Below are positions 7,501-14,449 of a stretch of 19,740 nucleotides of DNA, piece after piece. The notes below the pieces were generated by a model, which was not told the origin of the DNA, did not search any database, and saw only the letters and a list, made by a program, of their open reading frames with translations. Position 1 is the first letter of the stretch, and each line of letters begins with the position of its first letter. Source of the stretch: DASPGX01 sp035620375 (GTDB lineage Bacteria > Patescibacteriota > Minisyncoccia > 2-02-FULL-40-12 > GWA2-44-9); assembly GCA_035620375.1 (NCBI GenBank), contig DASPGX010000020.1, positions 1-19,740 of the forward strand, in the 5' to 3' direction. The position numbers were made by a program, and so were the translations under genes.

Positions 7501-9949
7501 GGTCACGGACCGTCAGGGACGTCCGGTGCAGGCCGAGGTGAATGTCTCGGCTCTGGACGAGGCGGTCTTCGCGCTGAATCCCGACGAACGCGACATCCTG
7601 ACCGGGCTCTACCGGAATCTCTACACGCCTATCATCTCGCGGTCGTCCCACCGCGAGGCGCTCGGGGCGGGTGCGGAGTTCGGCGGATGCTTCCTTGCCG
7701 GAACCCGCATTCTCACGCCCGGCGGCGAGCGTGCCATTGAAGACATCCGGCCCGGCGACGAAATCATCACGCGGACGGCCGACGGACGCTTGGTACCCCA
7801 GCGGGTCGTCCGCACGACCACGCACATGATTCCCGGATATCTTGTCATCAACGGGCACATCCGCGTGACGGCGAATCATCCCATATTCGTGAACGGGGAC
7901 TGGCTTCCGGCGGGCCGCATCCGCACGGGTGACGTCATGACGGCCGCGGACGGCAGTGCGGTACCCGTGACCGATGTCCATCACGTTACTGACGAGCGCG
8001 TCCGCACGTACAACTTCGAGGTCCAGCCCGCGCACACGTACGTCGCCGAGGGCGTATGGGTGCACAACCAGGAAAAGGGAGGCGCGGAGGTCCGCAGCGA
8101 CTTCAAGGACCAGGCGCTGTTCACTTCGGTGCAGACCGGCGGCGACGGACGGGCGCGCGCATCGCTTGAGCTTCCGGACAACATTACGTCATGGCGGGTC
8201 AATCTTCAGGCGGTCACCCGAGACCTCAAGGCCGGTGCGCACATTGAGCGCGTCCCCGTCGGCCTTCCGTTTTTCGTGGACGTCGTCCTGAACCGCACGT
8301 ACCTTGCCGGCGATGAGCCCGTGCTCCGTGCGCGGACGTTCGGCACCGAGGTTACCGACACCGCACGCTATTCCATTGAAGCGCCGACGCTTCCGGTCGG
8401 CGAACGCGAACAGGACGGCGGCCGCGAATCGGAATTCCCGATGGGCGCCTTGCCGGCGGGCACGCATTCGGTCGTCGTCAGCGCGTCCGGCGGCGGAAAC
8501 GCGGATGCTCTTGAGCGCACGCTTCTGGTGCAGGACAGCTACTTCGTGCGCCGCCGCGCCGACCTGCACACCGTGCGCGAAGACCTGACGGACATCGCCG
8601 GTCCCGGGCAGGGGCGCGTCAGACTCACCTTCATGTCCCTGGAGCGCGGAAAAGTGTATTCCGCGCTCACGCGGCTGGGATGGAGTCCGGGCTCGCGTGC
8701 GGATGCCGCGCTTGCGAATTTCGGCGCGCTGACGCTCCTGCGCGATGCGTTCGGCGAGGATGTCGGCGAGATACCCGACTTGGACGTGTCGCGGTGGACG
8801 GAGGGCGGCGGCATCGCCCTGCTCCCGTACGGCAGTGACGACCTTGAACTGTCCGCGAAAGTCGCCGATGCGGCGTACGGACTGAACATGAACTTCCCGC
8901 ACTCCGTGCTGGTCAACTACTTTGAGCTTTCGCTGACGGACGAGCTCAATGACGTGCACCGCACGGCAGCCGCGCTGTACGGCCTCGCGTCGCTCCGCCA
9001 GCCGGTGCTCAAGGACATCCGTCGCCTTCTGCAGTCCACCGACCTGACCACCGAGGACATTCTGTATTCGGTGCTGGGCTTGGCCCGCCTGGGTGCGCGT
9101 GAGGAGGCCCGCGAGTTGTGGGTCGGCCGGATTGAACCGGAGATTGAACATCGCGAGGGCTGGGCCGCCGTGAACGTCTCCGACGGCGAGCAGAAGGCAG
9201 TGCTGACCGCCCTTGCCATGGCGCTTGCGGCGGACCTTCAGCTTCCGGTGAGCGACGAGCTTGCGGCGTTCGCGCGGGACAACCACCCGGAGCGTACGGT
9301 GACCGACCTGGAATGGTACGCGTGGGCCCGGGATACGCTGTCCCACGTCCGCGCGGCGCCCGTGTCGTTCACGGTTTCGGTGGACGGCGAGTCCCGCTCC
9401 GAGTCGTTGGACAAGGATGAGCGTTTCGTTCTGGACCTTTCCGCGGATCAGCTGGCATCCGTCCGTTTCTCCGGCGTTGACGGGCGTGTGGGGATGATTG
9501 CGGAGTACCTGCAGGAAATGGGTCCGGAATTCGTACGCAGGGACCCGGTCGTGGGTATCCGGCGGCAATACCTGGTGGACGGCAGGCTGACGACGTCATT
9601 CAGCGAGGGCGACCTTGTGGAAGTCCGGCTCACGCCCGTATACAGCGGAGCTCCCGCGGGCGGTTATACGGTCATTGATTATCTGCCGAGCGGCCTGCGT
9701 GCATTGAGCGGTCCGCTTCCGGGCCGGTACTCCGGTCAGCGGTGCGTCGCCTGGCCGACCCAGGTCGTGGACCAGCGGGTCCAGTTGTACAGTTACAATG
9801 CGCCGGGCTACGACGGATGCCGGACCATCTCCTATTGGGCCCGTATCGTTTCCAAGGGCGCGTTCCGTGCCGAGCCCGCGCTCATCCAGTCCACCGAACG
9901 GTTGGACGTCCAGAACCTCTCCGAGCCCGCGCAGGTCACTATCCAGTAG
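4595..9949 (+). CDS. Alpha-2-macroglobulin-like membrane protein with an internal Hint (intein-like) domain
   Basis: A 1784-aa protein from ATG 4595 (SD AAAGGAG). Order: Pro/Ala-rich cytoplasmic tail (1-35), one membrane helix (36-56), Ig-like repeats (about 60-255), macroglobulin domains including an MG2 signature MDKTVYQPTDTLQFWG (489-504), a bait-region-type domain with SALDEAVF (985-992), then a complete Hint domain (1032-1158), the A2M signature LPDNITSWR (1193-1201), an alpha-helical thioester-type domain and a C-terminal beta domain (YLPSGLRAL). The family normally traps proteases after bait cleavage through a Cys-Gln thioester. Here the CxEQ position reads SRAD (1367-1370), so the canonical thioester is absent. 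Cysteines are only Cys1032, Cys1717 and Cys1742. The protein is probably anchored with its bulk outside. The nearby comEC, Memo-like and MBL genes share its strand. Confidence 0.9.
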   Translation: MAGLNFLRGEDVSKPSAPAPSQAPAPVRASGPSFRPVIILVVAALVLGAGAVWWWMTSSVPVSAFALEANIGDAAGIPTDATFTLTSSENLSEEDVAAHLTTEPYVSMDVNRTGRGTYELTPVGGLPEDRVLAVAIGGEVADRDYGWAFHVKAPFRVVTAIPRHQATYVPVNTTVELKFNRDGIRDAERNITIEPEVPVQIRTDNDTVTLVPQRTLEPGMVYTVTVREGLGAEGTDDTVSGEQVISFETAVDEGTGYRGYFSLQRTFWDFPPDREPVFSVQAGGPVTSVDMAVYRFSDADDFADWYGRVMRPDRGWSRFNAVSGEELPADKRVWTGSVPIERGELDIVVRVPQQLGAGFYAARILAADSPSPRMAWFQMTPVVSYLGLAADNTTIALRSTRTGEPVADAEILYRDRRLARSGRDGVAFFDTPQELVTTPDAGREVYWGSVDDFLTVRAGADTLIVPVEPGYGWNYRITPPDRFWSYLSMDKTVYQPTDTLQFWGIAQQRSGEDVRGDEVTIQLTDGYWYLGYGGDVPGDATVYAETTVPVSDFYTVTGRLDFSGLEPRSYQLVARYGDEVIISEMVSVLAYVKPAYSLTLEPDKPTVYAGEPVTFSVRAEFFDGTPVNDLAVRYDGWDASGARHEGTVTLDAQGNGAFSITVPYAERDYWPQYLSVRASPVRNEEGDISANSWVYVFGPSLYLDVNQTERGSGSSAHFDGKLRQVDLEAAKTGRWYDASRDPAVGGHPVSATVTKVTYHRDEIGRREDPITKTTYPIYRFWSEEAVIRSETLTTDSGGGFGFDVDMEEGFGYRVEFVATDAGGRREKELRYAYRAGRFGWIYGQGGSGVGLKNPDEREDGYGDGEEFTAQLYDISGNELEAGPGRFLFLRMANGLHSYAVQDGPVFRDKFKADYVPNMQILGVYFDGLRFRETQQLNFAYRFEDRRLNVRVERNEERYRPGQRADLTITVTDRQGRPVQAEVNVSALDEAVFALNPDERDILTGLYRNLYTPIISRSSHREALGAGAEFGGCFLAGTRILTPGGERAIEDIRPGDEIITRTADGRLVPQRVVRTTTHMIPGYLVINGHIRVTANHPIFVNGDWLPAGRIRTGDVMTAADGSAVPVTDVHHVTDERVRTYNFEVQPAHTYVAEGVWVHNQEKGGAEVRSDFKDQALFTSVQTGGDGRARASLELPDNITSWRVNLQAVTRDLKAGAHIERVPVGLPFFVDVVLNRTYLAGDEPVLRARTFGTEVTDTARYSIEAPTLPVGEREQDGGRESEFPMGALPAGTHSVVVSASGGGNADALERTLLVQDSYFVRRRADLHTVREDLTDIAGPGQGRVRLTFMSLERGKVYSALTRLGWSPGSRADAALANFGALTLLRDAFGEDVGEIPDLDVSRWTEGGGIALLPYGSDDLELSAKVADAAYGLNMNFPHSVLVNYFELSLTDELNDVHRTAAALYGLASLRQPVLKDIRRLLQSTDLTTEDILYSVLGLARLGAREEARELWVGRIEPEIEHREGWAAVNVSDGEQKAVLTALAMALAADLQLPVSDELAAFARDNHPERTVTDLEWYAWARDTLSHVRAAPVSFTVSVDGESRSESLDKDERFVLDLSADQLASVRFSGVDGRVGMIAEYLQEMGPEFVRRDPVVGIRRQYLVDGRLTTSFSEGDLVEVRLTPVYSGAPAGGYTVIDYLPSGLRALSGPLPGRYSGQRCVAWPTQVVDQRVQLYSYNAPGYDGCRTISYWARIVSKGAFRAEPALIQSTERLDVQNLSEPAQVTIQ
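7688..8068 (+). other. Hint (hedgehog/intein) self-processing domain within the A2M-like protein
   Basis: Residues 1032-1158 (127 aa) carry all Hint blocks. The N-terminal block is CFLAGTRILTPGGERAIEDI with Cys1032 first, followed by PGDEI. The TxxH block is VTANHPIF. The C-terminal block is TYNFEVQPAHTYVAEG ending VWVHN. It has no homing endonuclease. The residue after the final Asn is Gln, not Cys/Ser/Thr as in classical inteins. The domain therefore resembles bacterial intein-like (BIL type A) or pretoxin-Hint modules, which mainly cleave. The flanks are Gly-rich (AEFGG before, QEKGG after), consistent with an exposed linker. Confidence 0.9.
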
Positions 9950-9950
9950 C

Positions 9951-10817
9951 ATGCGTCGTATTGCGGCCCTCCTGCTCGCCGTGCCCGTGCTGTTGCCGTT
10001 CGGCACGCACGCGTCCGCGCCTGCGGTGCGCGGCACGCCCTTTACGAACGACGCGTGGGTCATGGACCGCGCGGCGTCGCGCATCGGCGTCATTGCAACG
10101 ACCGTGTTTTCCCGCGTACACGGCGGCGTCGTGACGCACCACATTCCCAACGGCGCTCCGCTCATCGCGGAGTTTTATGCGCGGCTGGCGACGTCGCAGA
10201 ACGTGACGACGTTCGTCATCCTCGCTCCCGACCACTTTGAGCGCGGCCGGGCGGCCGTGACGGTATCGCGTTCGGCGTTCGCAACGCCGTTCGCCACGCT
10301 TCAGCCGGATGCGGAGTTCATCGCCGGCCTTGAGGCAAGCGGACTCGTCACATATGACGAGGGTCCCTTTGACGACCATTCCATACACAGCCAGGTACTG
10401 GGCATCGCGCGGTACTTCCCGAAGGCGGAGATTGTTCCGGTCCTCATCCGCTCAAAAACGCGCAACGACGACGCGGTAGCGCTCGGCAGGCTCATCGCGT
10501 CGCTCTCCGGCCCGGGCACGTTCGTGGTGGGGAGCGTGGATTTTTCGCACTATCTGGGCGCTGAACGCGCGTTTCCGCTGGACGAACATTCCGCGCGGAC
10601 GCTGGCGTTGATGCGTCCGGACCTCGCGGGCGTCGCTGAGGCGGACTCGCCCCAGTCGCTGACCGCCCTGATGACCGCGGTCACGGCGATGGGCGCCCGT
10701 TCCGCGCAGACGGTCGGCGTGTACAACAGCGACCGCTACAGCGGGGGACTCCGTACGGTCACGACGGGGTACGTTCTGCAGTACTACGGCTCGGGTAGCC
10801 GCCTCGTTTCGCGCTGA
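9951..10817 (+). CDS. Memo-family (AmmeMemoRadiSam system protein B) secreted protein
   Basis: ATG 9951 lies one base after the A2M stop, so the two are probably co-transcribed and coupled. The 288-aa protein starts with a signal-like helix (MRRIAALLLAVPVLLPFG). It carries Memo/DUF52 landmarks: GVVTHHIPNG, FVILAPDHF, DDHSIHSQVLGI and VGSVDFSHYL. In Memo proteins these His/Asp residues line a metal site related to LigB-type dioxygenases. The usual EHSIE is DHSIH here. Its role in bacteria is not established; redox chemistry with metal is proposed for the eukaryotic member. The predicted export is notable because Memo proteins are usually cytoplasmic. A longer in-frame extension upstream of 9951 overlaps the A2M gene and was not used. 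Confidence 0.82.
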   Translation: MRRIAALLLAVPVLLPFGTHASAPAVRGTPFTNDAWVMDRAASRIGVIATTVFSRVHGGVVTHHIPNGAPLIAEFYARLATSQNVTTFVILAPDHFERGRAAVTVSRSAFATPFATLQPDAEFIAGLEASGLVTYDEGPFDDHSIHSQVLGIARYFPKAEIVPVLIRSKTRNDDAVALGRLIASLSGPGTFVVGSVDFSHYLGAERAFPLDEHSARTLALMRPDLAGVAEADSPQSLTALMTAVTAMGARSAQTVGVYNSDRYSGGLRTVTTGYVLQYYGSGSRLVSR

Positions 10818-10872
10818 CGCTTGAATGACGCATTGCCGGGCGGTACGCTACGGGCTTCTGACGTGAGTACGT

Positions 10873-11787
10873 ATGGAAGTCATTGAGGCGACAATTCCGC
10901 TCGGCGATTTTGGACGGCCCGTGCGGAGGGTAACGCCGGCGCATGTCGTGGTACTGCTCGTTCTTGCGATTGCGGCGGTTTCGCTTGCCTCGCAGGGAAA
11001 TGCGGCAGGCAAGGGAACCCTGACGGTGCGGATTCTGGACGTCGGACAGGGTGACGCCATCCTCATCATCGCGCCGAACGGTAATCAGGTGCTCGTGGAC
11101 GGGGGTCCGGATTCGTCCGTTCTCGCCAAGCTCGGCGCGTATCTGCCGGAGTGGGACCGCGATATAGAACTCGTCGTCGCCAGCCACAAGCATAGCGACC
11201 ATATTTCCGGCCTCATCGCGGTTTTGGAACGCTATCGGGCGGTGCATATCCTACAGGGGTATGAATCGTATGATTCGCCGGCCTTCCGTGCATGGAGCAA
11301 TGCCGTACGGGACGAAGGCGCCCAATTGACCGAAGCCGTCGCCGGCACCGTCGTGGATGTCGGCTCCGGCGTAATATTGACCGTCCTGCACCCGTTCGCC
11401 TCGCTGAAGGGGACGGTGACGAAGGATGCGAACAACGATTCGGTGGTTCTGCTCGTGGAGTACGGGGAGACGTCGTTTCTGCTTACGGGGGACATTGAAG
11501 AGGAAGTGGAGTTCGCGCTGGTAAGCCGCGGTCTGCCGCTGGACGCGGATATCCTGAAAGTCGGTCACCAGGGCTCAAAAACATCATCCACGCCCGCGTT
11601 CCTTCAGGCGGTCTCGCCCGAACTTGCAGTAATTTCCGTCGGTGCGCGCAACTCCTACGGCCACCCGCACGGCGTCGTTCTCTCGCGCCTTGAAGTCATG
11701 AAAATCCCGTATTTTCGCACGGATTTAAGCGGGGACGTGGCGCTTACGTCCGACGGAGAATCGTGGTCGGTATCGGCCCGAAAGTAG
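10873..11787 (+). CDS. ComEC C-terminal-type metallo-beta-lactamase, membrane-anchored
   Basis: This 304-aa protein has a membrane helix near residues 23-45 and a metallo-beta-lactamase domain of the ComEC clade. Landmarks are VRILDVGQGDAILI, the metal motif SHKHSDH, FLLTGDIEEE, LKVGHQGSKTSSTPAFL and SYGHPHGV. In fused ComEC proteins this domain is thought to degrade the non-transported DNA strand. It is encoded separately here, about 6.3 kb downstream of the channel gene on the same strand, so ComEC is probably reconstituted from two polypeptides. ATG 10873 has no convincing SD. A lone DNA-internalisation-related MBL with another role is the alternative. Confidence 0.85.
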   Translation: MEVIEATIPLGDFGRPVRRVTPAHVVVLLVLAIAAVSLASQGNAAGKGTLTVRILDVGQGDAILIIAPNGNQVLVDGGPDSSVLAKLGAYLPEWDRDIELVVASHKHSDHISGLIAVLERYRAVHILQGYESYDSPAFRAWSNAVRDEGAQLTEAVAGTVVDVGSGVILTVLHPFASLKGTVTKDANNDSVVLLVEYGETSFLLTGDIEEEVEFALVSRGLPLDADILKVGHQGSKTSSTPAFLQAVSPELAVISVGARNSYGHPHGVVLSRLEVMKIPYFRTDLSGDVALTSDGESWSVSARK

Positions 11788-11800
11788 GGTAATGGGCTAT

Positions 11801-11829
11801 TTGACGATTACTTAAATATATTGTATACT
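11801..11829 (+). promoter_or_regulatory. Strong sigma-70-type promoter of the AAA ATPase gene
   Basis: TTGACG (11801-11806), 17-base spacer, TATACT (11824-11829). The 5' leader of about 70 bases contains a hairpin CGCAGCC-ATTTC-GGCTGCG (11841-11859) with no T run after it, which may protect the transcript's 5' end. Confidence 0.8.
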
Positions 11830-11906
11830 GTACCCGAGGTCGCAGCCATTTCGGCTGCGGTTGCTTTGAAAACTTCAACGCCTACCGAATGATTTGGAGG
11901 TTGCTG

Positions 11907-13334
11907 ATGGCGAGGAGAACGAAGACGGTACACATCGCGGAGGTCGTGCGCCATGGTGAGCGGCTCATCGTGCCCGAGACCATGAGCTACGGCGACGCGA
12001 TCGACATGATCGAGCGGCAGCTCGTGGCCGAAGAGGAGGAGCGCGACACGTACGAGACCATCCCGGTCTCGCCGTACGACGGCGCGCTGGCGCTCCGCAA
12101 GGCCATCGAGCAGAAGTTCGGCTACGCGGAGAACGGCAAGCAGACGATGGGCCTGTTCGGGCCCAGCGGCGGCGTGCGGATGCTCTCCGTGGACAGCGGC
12201 GTTAACGAGAAGGTGGACGTGCCGTGGGGCATCTTCCACATCCCCGTCCTGGAGAACGCCCACGTCTGCACGGGCAACGACATGGCGCCGGCCGACGGCC
12301 ACGCCGTCTTCCGGGTCCACATCAACGCCAAGGGCAAGTTCGACCGGCAGATCAAGGAGATGCTGTCGCTCGTGCGCAGGCTCGCGGTTTCCGAGAGCAT
12401 CTACCGCGGCAAGGCGTTCGAGCTCCGGTTCAGCGACGCCGACGGCGACGCCCTGCCGACCCCGGCCATCAAGTTCCTCGAGTTCCCGGAGATGAAGGTC
12501 ATCTTCCGCCGGTCGCTGGAGGACGAGATCGCCGACAACATCTTCACGCCCATCCTCTATCCCGGGGCGGTCAAGCAGGACGGCGGCTCGCTCAAGCAGG
12601 GCATCCTGCTCGCCGGCAGGTACGGCACGGGCAAGACGCTCCTGGCCAGCTCCATCGCGCGGGCGTCCGCCGAGGGCGGCTGGACGTTCATCTACGTGCC
12701 CAAGCCCGAGGAGCTGGCGGATGCGCTGCGGTTCGCCGCCGCGTACCAGCCCGCCGTGGTCTTCTGCGAGGACGTGGAGCGCGTCGCCGGTTCCGAGCGG
12801 ACCGACGAGGTCAACGAGCTGCTCAACACGCTGGACGGCGTGGACAACAAGGGCGCCGAGATCATCACGGTGCTCACCACGAACCACCACGAGCGCATCA
12901 ACGCGGCCATGCTCCGGCCCGGCCGCATCGACACCCTCATCTTCGTGGAGCCCGCGGACGCCGAGGCCGCCGAGCGGCTCGTCCGGCTCTACGCCGCCGA
13001 GCGCCTGGAGGACAACGCGGACCTGACGGCCGTCGGCACGACGCTGGACGGCGAGATCCCCGCGGTCATCGAGGAGGTCGTCAGCCGCGCCCGCCGGCGG
13101 GCCATCCGCCGTTCGGGCGGCAACGCCGGCGTCGCCATCACGGCCGCCGACCTGAAGGCCGTCGCGGAGTTCTACATCAAGAACCGCGCGCTCTTCGCCC
13201 CCGTGACCGAGAAGAAGAACTCCTCGCTGGAGGAGCTCGGCCGGGGCATCGGCCGGGAGCTGACCGCCGGCGTTCTGCAGGCGGCCAAGCACGGCGGCAA
13301 CGGCGTACTCAAGCCGGCCGAGGCCGGCACGTAG
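11907..13334 (+). CDS. AAA ATPase of BCS1-like type
   Basis: The start ATG 11907 sits six bases after GGAGG (11896-11900); an ATG at 11889 lies before that SD and is rejected. The 475-aa protein has an unrecognised N-terminal half (1-about 200) and a C-terminal AAA module. Walker A is GRYGTGKT (237-244), Walker B VVFCEDVE (284-291), then LLNTLDGVDNKG, sensor 1 LTTN and MLRPGRID with the arginine finger. The Glu-Asp order in Walker B and the TTNH...LRPGRID segment recall the BCS1 branch. It probably remodels proteins as a hexameric ring; the substrate is unknown. Codons end almost only in G/C, unlike adjacent genes, which could mean transfer or strong expression. Own promoter and terminator make it monocistronic. 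Confidence 0.85.
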   Translation: MARRTKTVHIAEVVRHGERLIVPETMSYGDAIDMIERQLVAEEEERDTYETIPVSPYDGALALRKAIEQKFGYAENGKQTMGLFGPSGGVRMLSVDSGVNEKVDVPWGIFHIPVLENAHVCTGNDMAPADGHAVFRVHINAKGKFDRQIKEMLSLVRRLAVSESIYRGKAFELRFSDADGDALPTPAIKFLEFPEMKVIFRRSLEDEIADNIFTPILYPGAVKQDGGSLKQGILLAGRYGTGKTLLASSIARASAEGGWTFIYVPKPEELADALRFAAAYQPAVVFCEDVERVAGSERTDEVNELLNTLDGVDNKGAEIITVLTTNHHERINAAMLRPGRIDTLIFVEPADAEAAERLVRLYAAERLEDNADLTAVGTTLDGEIPAVIEEVVSRARRRAIRRSGGNAGVAITAADLKAVAEFYIKNRALFAPVTEKKNSSLEELGRGIGRELTAGVLQAAKHGGNGVLKPAEAGT

Positions 13335-13368
13335 TTCCTCGCCAGGCCCGCGAAGCGGGCAGGTAGCA

Positions 13369-13411
13369 GGTCCGTAGGGGGAAGCCTCATCCCCCTACGG
13401 ACCGCTTTTTT
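13369..13411 (+). terminator. Terminator of the AAA ATPase gene
   Basis: GGTCCGTAGGGGG (13369-13381) pairs perfectly with CCCCCTACGGACC (13391-13403), followed by GC and a T6 run. A smaller hairpin GCCCGC-GAA-GCGGGC precedes it at 13346-13360. Confidence 0.92.
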
Positions 13412-13449
13412 ATATCTTGCGGGGAGGCGTATTCCGTATTATCGTACCG

Positions 13450-14064
13450 ATGAGAAACATGAGTAACGTCCGCGAACGAACCCTCGTCATCCTCAAACCG
13501 GACGCCGTCCAGCGTTCGCTCATGGGCGACATCATCCGCCGCCTTGAGCGCGTCGGACTGAAGCTCGTGGCGGCCAAAATGCTCCGCCCGGACGAAAAGC
13601 GCCTCACCGAACACTACGGAAAGGACGACACGTGGTATCTGGAGAAGGGCACGAAGCGGGTCCAGCTCCTCATGGAGGCGGGAAAGAAGGTGGACGAATC
13701 CCGCGAGCCCATTGAATACGGCAAAGACATCATCCGCGGCGTTGTCCGCTACATGGGAGCGTCTCCCGTCGTCGCGATGGTCTGGGAAGGCAACCGTGCC
13801 GTGGACGTGGTCAAGAAGCTGGTCGGCACGACCGACCCGACCGCCTCGGACGTCGGCACCATCCGCGGGGATTACCAGCTGGATTCCTACTCGCTCTCGG
13901 ATGCCGAGGAGCGCGGCATCCGCAACCTCATCCACTGCACGGATAAGGTCGCCGAGGCCGACCGCGAAATCCCTATCTGGTTTTCGCCGGACGAGCTCCA
14001 CGACTACGTCCACGTCAACGAAGCCATCCTCAAGGACGTGAATCTGGACGGAAAAGCGGAATAG
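13450..14064 (+). CDS. ndk: Nucleoside diphosphate kinase with enlarged insertion
   Basis: The 204-aa protein transfers the terminal phosphate of ATP to other nucleoside diphosphates through a phospho-histidine. It shows RTLVILKPDAVQRSLMGDII at the start, then GTIRGDYQLDS and NLIHCTD with the catalytic His162, then REIPIWF. Most NDKs have about 140-155 residues. The extra length lies mainly between the first strand-helix unit and the GTIRGD motif (about residues 50-105: WYLEKGTKRVQLLMEAGKK and following), plus a C-terminal tail. A TATTAT at 13437-13442 ends seven bases before ATG 13450 and no SD is seen, so the message may be leaderless; ATG 13459 is an alternative start. Confidence 0.92.
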   Translation: MRNMSNVRERTLVILKPDAVQRSLMGDIIRRLERVGLKLVAAKMLRPDEKRLTEHYGKDDTWYLEKGTKRVQLLMEAGKKVDESREPIEYGKDIIRGVVRYMGASPVVAMVWEGNRAVDVVKKLVGTTDPTASDVGTIRGDYQLDSYSLSDAEERGIRNLIHCTDKVAEADREIPIWFSPDELHDYVHVNEAILKDVNLDGKAE

Positions 14065-14076
14065 TTTCCAAAAAAG

Positions 14077-14107
14077 TGAAGAGGGCCATCGCTGGCCCTC
14101 TTTTCCG
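14077..14107. terminator. Terminator between convergent genes
   Basis: AAGAGGGCCA-TCGC-TGGCCCTCTT is a perfect 10-bp stem with A-rich left and T-rich right flanks (TTTTCCGTTT). It can end ndk on the plus strand and the small Cys-rich gene on the minus strand. Confidence 0.85.
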
Positions 14108-14123
14108 TTTCTGCCCCGGCCTG

Positions 14124-14426
14124 TTACAGGTGCTGCCGGATGACCTCGCCGAGCGAGATTGCGTGGATGCGGTCCGCGCGCTCGCGGAGCTCGGCAGGGG
14201 ACAACCCGGTGTCCTTCACAGACACGGTCTCGTCCTCGGGGTTGTACGTGAACGCGGAGCAGGAGCAGGTGAAGGTGACGGGGGTGAACGCCTCGTGCGG
14301 GGTCTTCTTGGTGAAGGTCACCGAGAACCGCCGCTCGCACGCATGGCATTTGCCGCCCACCAGCTTCACATGGTGGAACTTCTCGACCTTTTCCAGGCCG
14401 GAAGCTTCTGACGTGATCCATCCCAT
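14124..14426 (-). CDS. Small zinc-ribbon-like protein, unknown function
   Basis: The 100-aa protein starts at minus-strand ATG 14426, with AAGGAGG about nine bases upstream. It contains two cysteine clusters, GGKCHACERRF and FTCSCSAF, separated by about 25 residues; together they could bind one zinc ion in a ribbon. A His pair FHHVKLVGG precedes the first cluster. The C-terminal part (SPAELRERADRIHAISLGEVIRQHL) looks helical. The family is not recognised. It is transcribed from the minus half of a divergent promoter pair and ends at the terminator shared with ndk. Confidence 0.65.
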   Translation of the reverse strand: MGWITSEASGLEKVEKFHHVKLVGGKCHACERRFSVTFTKKTPHEAFTPVTFTCSCSAFTYNPEDETVSVKDTGLSPAELRERADRIHAISLGEVIRQHL

Positions 14427-14449
14427 AGGGAAAGACCTCCTTATCTCTT

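Noticed and set aside
7688..8068. Recent mobile intein with homing endonuclease
   Set aside because: The domain is only 127 residues with no LAGLIDADG or HNH segment, the host site is not a conserved enzyme active site, and the +1 residue is Gln.
8189..9568. 459-aa minus-strand ORF opposite the A2M-like gene
   Set aside because: Low-complexity Arg/His/Gly composition, no SD, fully antisense to a gene with clear domains.
11808..13292. Long minus-strand ORF (494 aa) opposite the AAA ATPase gene, and a 380-aa plus-strand frame at 12224-13366
   Set aside because: Both are by-products of the extreme G/C third-position bias of the AAA gene; they are rich in Arg/Gly/Ala/His with no domains, and the AAA frame has motifs, SD and promoter.
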